In this document: piece by piece, positions 63,580 through 64,000 of the stretch
Numbering within the stretch: position 1 is the stretch's first letter
How the letters are laid out: each line of letters starts with the position of its first letter
Origin: Alcanivorax sp.
Lineage (GTDB): Bacteria > Pseudomonadota > Gammaproteobacteria > Pseudomonadales > Alcanivoracaceae
DNA length: 64,000 nucleotides
Direction: 5' to 3'
NCBI RefSeq assembly: GCF_019431375.1
Contig: NZ_CP080267.1
Location: forward strand, 62,001 to 126,000
Notes under the pieces: model-generated
Told to the model about the DNA's origin: nothing
What the model saw: only the letters and a program-made list of their open reading frames with translations
Database searches by the model: none
Translations under genes and position numbers: made by a program

Positions 63580-64000
63580 ATGAGCAAAAGAAAGAAGGCA
63601 GGTGATCTTCTGGAGGCGATCGCGGCCGGGGATCCTTGTTCCTGGAGTGGGCTTAGCAAAGCGCTTGGCCTGGAAGGGATGACGGTGATGGATGTTCGCC
63701 AAATCTTCCGGCCCGCTGATGAGTCTGAGGATGTGGGCGTTGTTGAGGTGATCAACCGTGAGCGCCTAGCGTACCTGCAGACCATGTATCCGCCCTCGGC
63801 CGATCACCACGACCGTGTCAGTGCCGCGATGGCCGGTGACTCTCATCTGCAGGGGGTTACTGGCTCGTTGTTGGTAATCGATGCGCCGGGTTGGCACGAG
63901 CCGCAGGTGGCTGTGTGTCGCGACGGGCTGACCTGGCCTGTGCCGCCCCCGGGCAAGACACACCTTCTGCTGGTGGAGAACATGGAGAACTTCCTTGCCA
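63580..64000 (+). CDS. Unidentified protein, 3' end outside window
   Basis: Open from ATG 63580 (MSKRKKAGDLLEAIAAGDPC) to the end of the window, giving 140 residues. A helix-turn-helix-like N-terminal part is followed by a segment with VINRERLAYLQTMYPPSADHHDRVSAAMAG. The last visible residues, HLLLVENMENFLA, resemble the E-N motif of a TOPRIM domain as in JetD-type nucleases, but this rests on a dozen residues. It follows the DUF2726/zinc-ribbon gene by 56 bp and may be its operon partner. I cannot name it. Confidence 0.5.
   Translation, partial: MSKRKKAGDLLEAIAAGDPCSWSGLSKALGLEGMTVMDVRQIFRPADESEDVGVVEVINRERLAYLQTMYPPSADHHDRVSAAMAGDSHLQGVTGSLLVIDAPGWHEPQVAVCRDGLTWPVPPPGKTHLLLVENMENFLA

Noticed and set aside
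1..64000. tRNA or rRNA genes
   Set aside because: No cloverleaf pattern or rRNA-like sequence was found on reading either strand, though a short tRNA could be missed by eye.

Overview
The window looks like a chromosomal piece of a GC-rich gammaproteobacterium of the Alcanivorax type. I infer this from gene content, not from any database search: a PelG exopolysaccharide flippase, a PF10118-type metal-dependent hydrolase, a class I lipase with its foldase, a membrane desaturase with a flavin/[2Fe-2S] reductase, a Liv-type transporter joined to an acyl-CoA synthetase, and Pseudomonas-like REP sequences. No rRNA, tRNA or CRISPR array was seen.

Layout. 1-1240: 3' end of pelG, running into two heptamer tandem arrays separated by a triple hairpin. 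1309-15548: a DUF3080 gene divergent from a large alpha-2-macroglobulin lipoprotein gene, present as a near-identical 4.4 kb duplication. Between the two copies lies an indel-riddled partial copy; the last copy carries a frameshift and an IS5-family insertion. 15852-21040: metal-dependent hydrolase, an unknown secreted protein, an MFS exporter under a clear SoxR-type promoter, a lipase, and a TetR regulator. 21084-26942: lipase foldase, small outer-membrane barrel, HAD phosphatase and alanine symporter, with a second shuffled partial duplication. 27063-29423: SLC13 transporter and TraB/GumN protein. 29404-37892: a zinc-starvation locus headed by a perfect Zur palindrome (COG0523 GTPase, DUF1826, Zur, MerC-like protein, His-rich DUF2796 protein, ABC ATPase, FtsX/MacB-like permease, DUF3299 protein), with a third shuffled duplication.

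38287-45454: ABC-F protein YbiT, an acetyltransferase, an AraC-linked group (MAPEG, YHS and AhpD-like proteins), a rhodanese/MarR divergent pair with twin operators, another acetyltransferase, and a secreted unknown. 45640-52388: livHMGF, a long-chain acyl-CoA synthetase and a LivK-like lipoprotein, packed as one transport-and-activation operon. 52544-61034: a bacterial voltage-gated sodium channel, pirin, SRPBCC protein, small membrane protein, NAD-dependent reductase, desaturase/reductase pair with an upstream DesT-like palindrome, and the helicase DbpA. 61137-64000: a ParD/ParE toxin-antitoxin module with palindromic operators, a CBS-domain protein, a DUF2726 plus zinc-ribbon protein, and an unfinished gene cut by the window edge.

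The most striking structural feature is that three separate loci carry near-identical partial duplications with non-homologous joins, and some copies contain scattered frameshifting indels. Unpolished or misjoined assembly explains this at least as well as biology, so copy number and broken genes there should be treated with caution. The best-supported biological leads are the Zur-headed zinc operon, the Liv/acyl-CoA synthetase operon, the SoxR-controlled exporter, and the truncated gene pair at the right edge.
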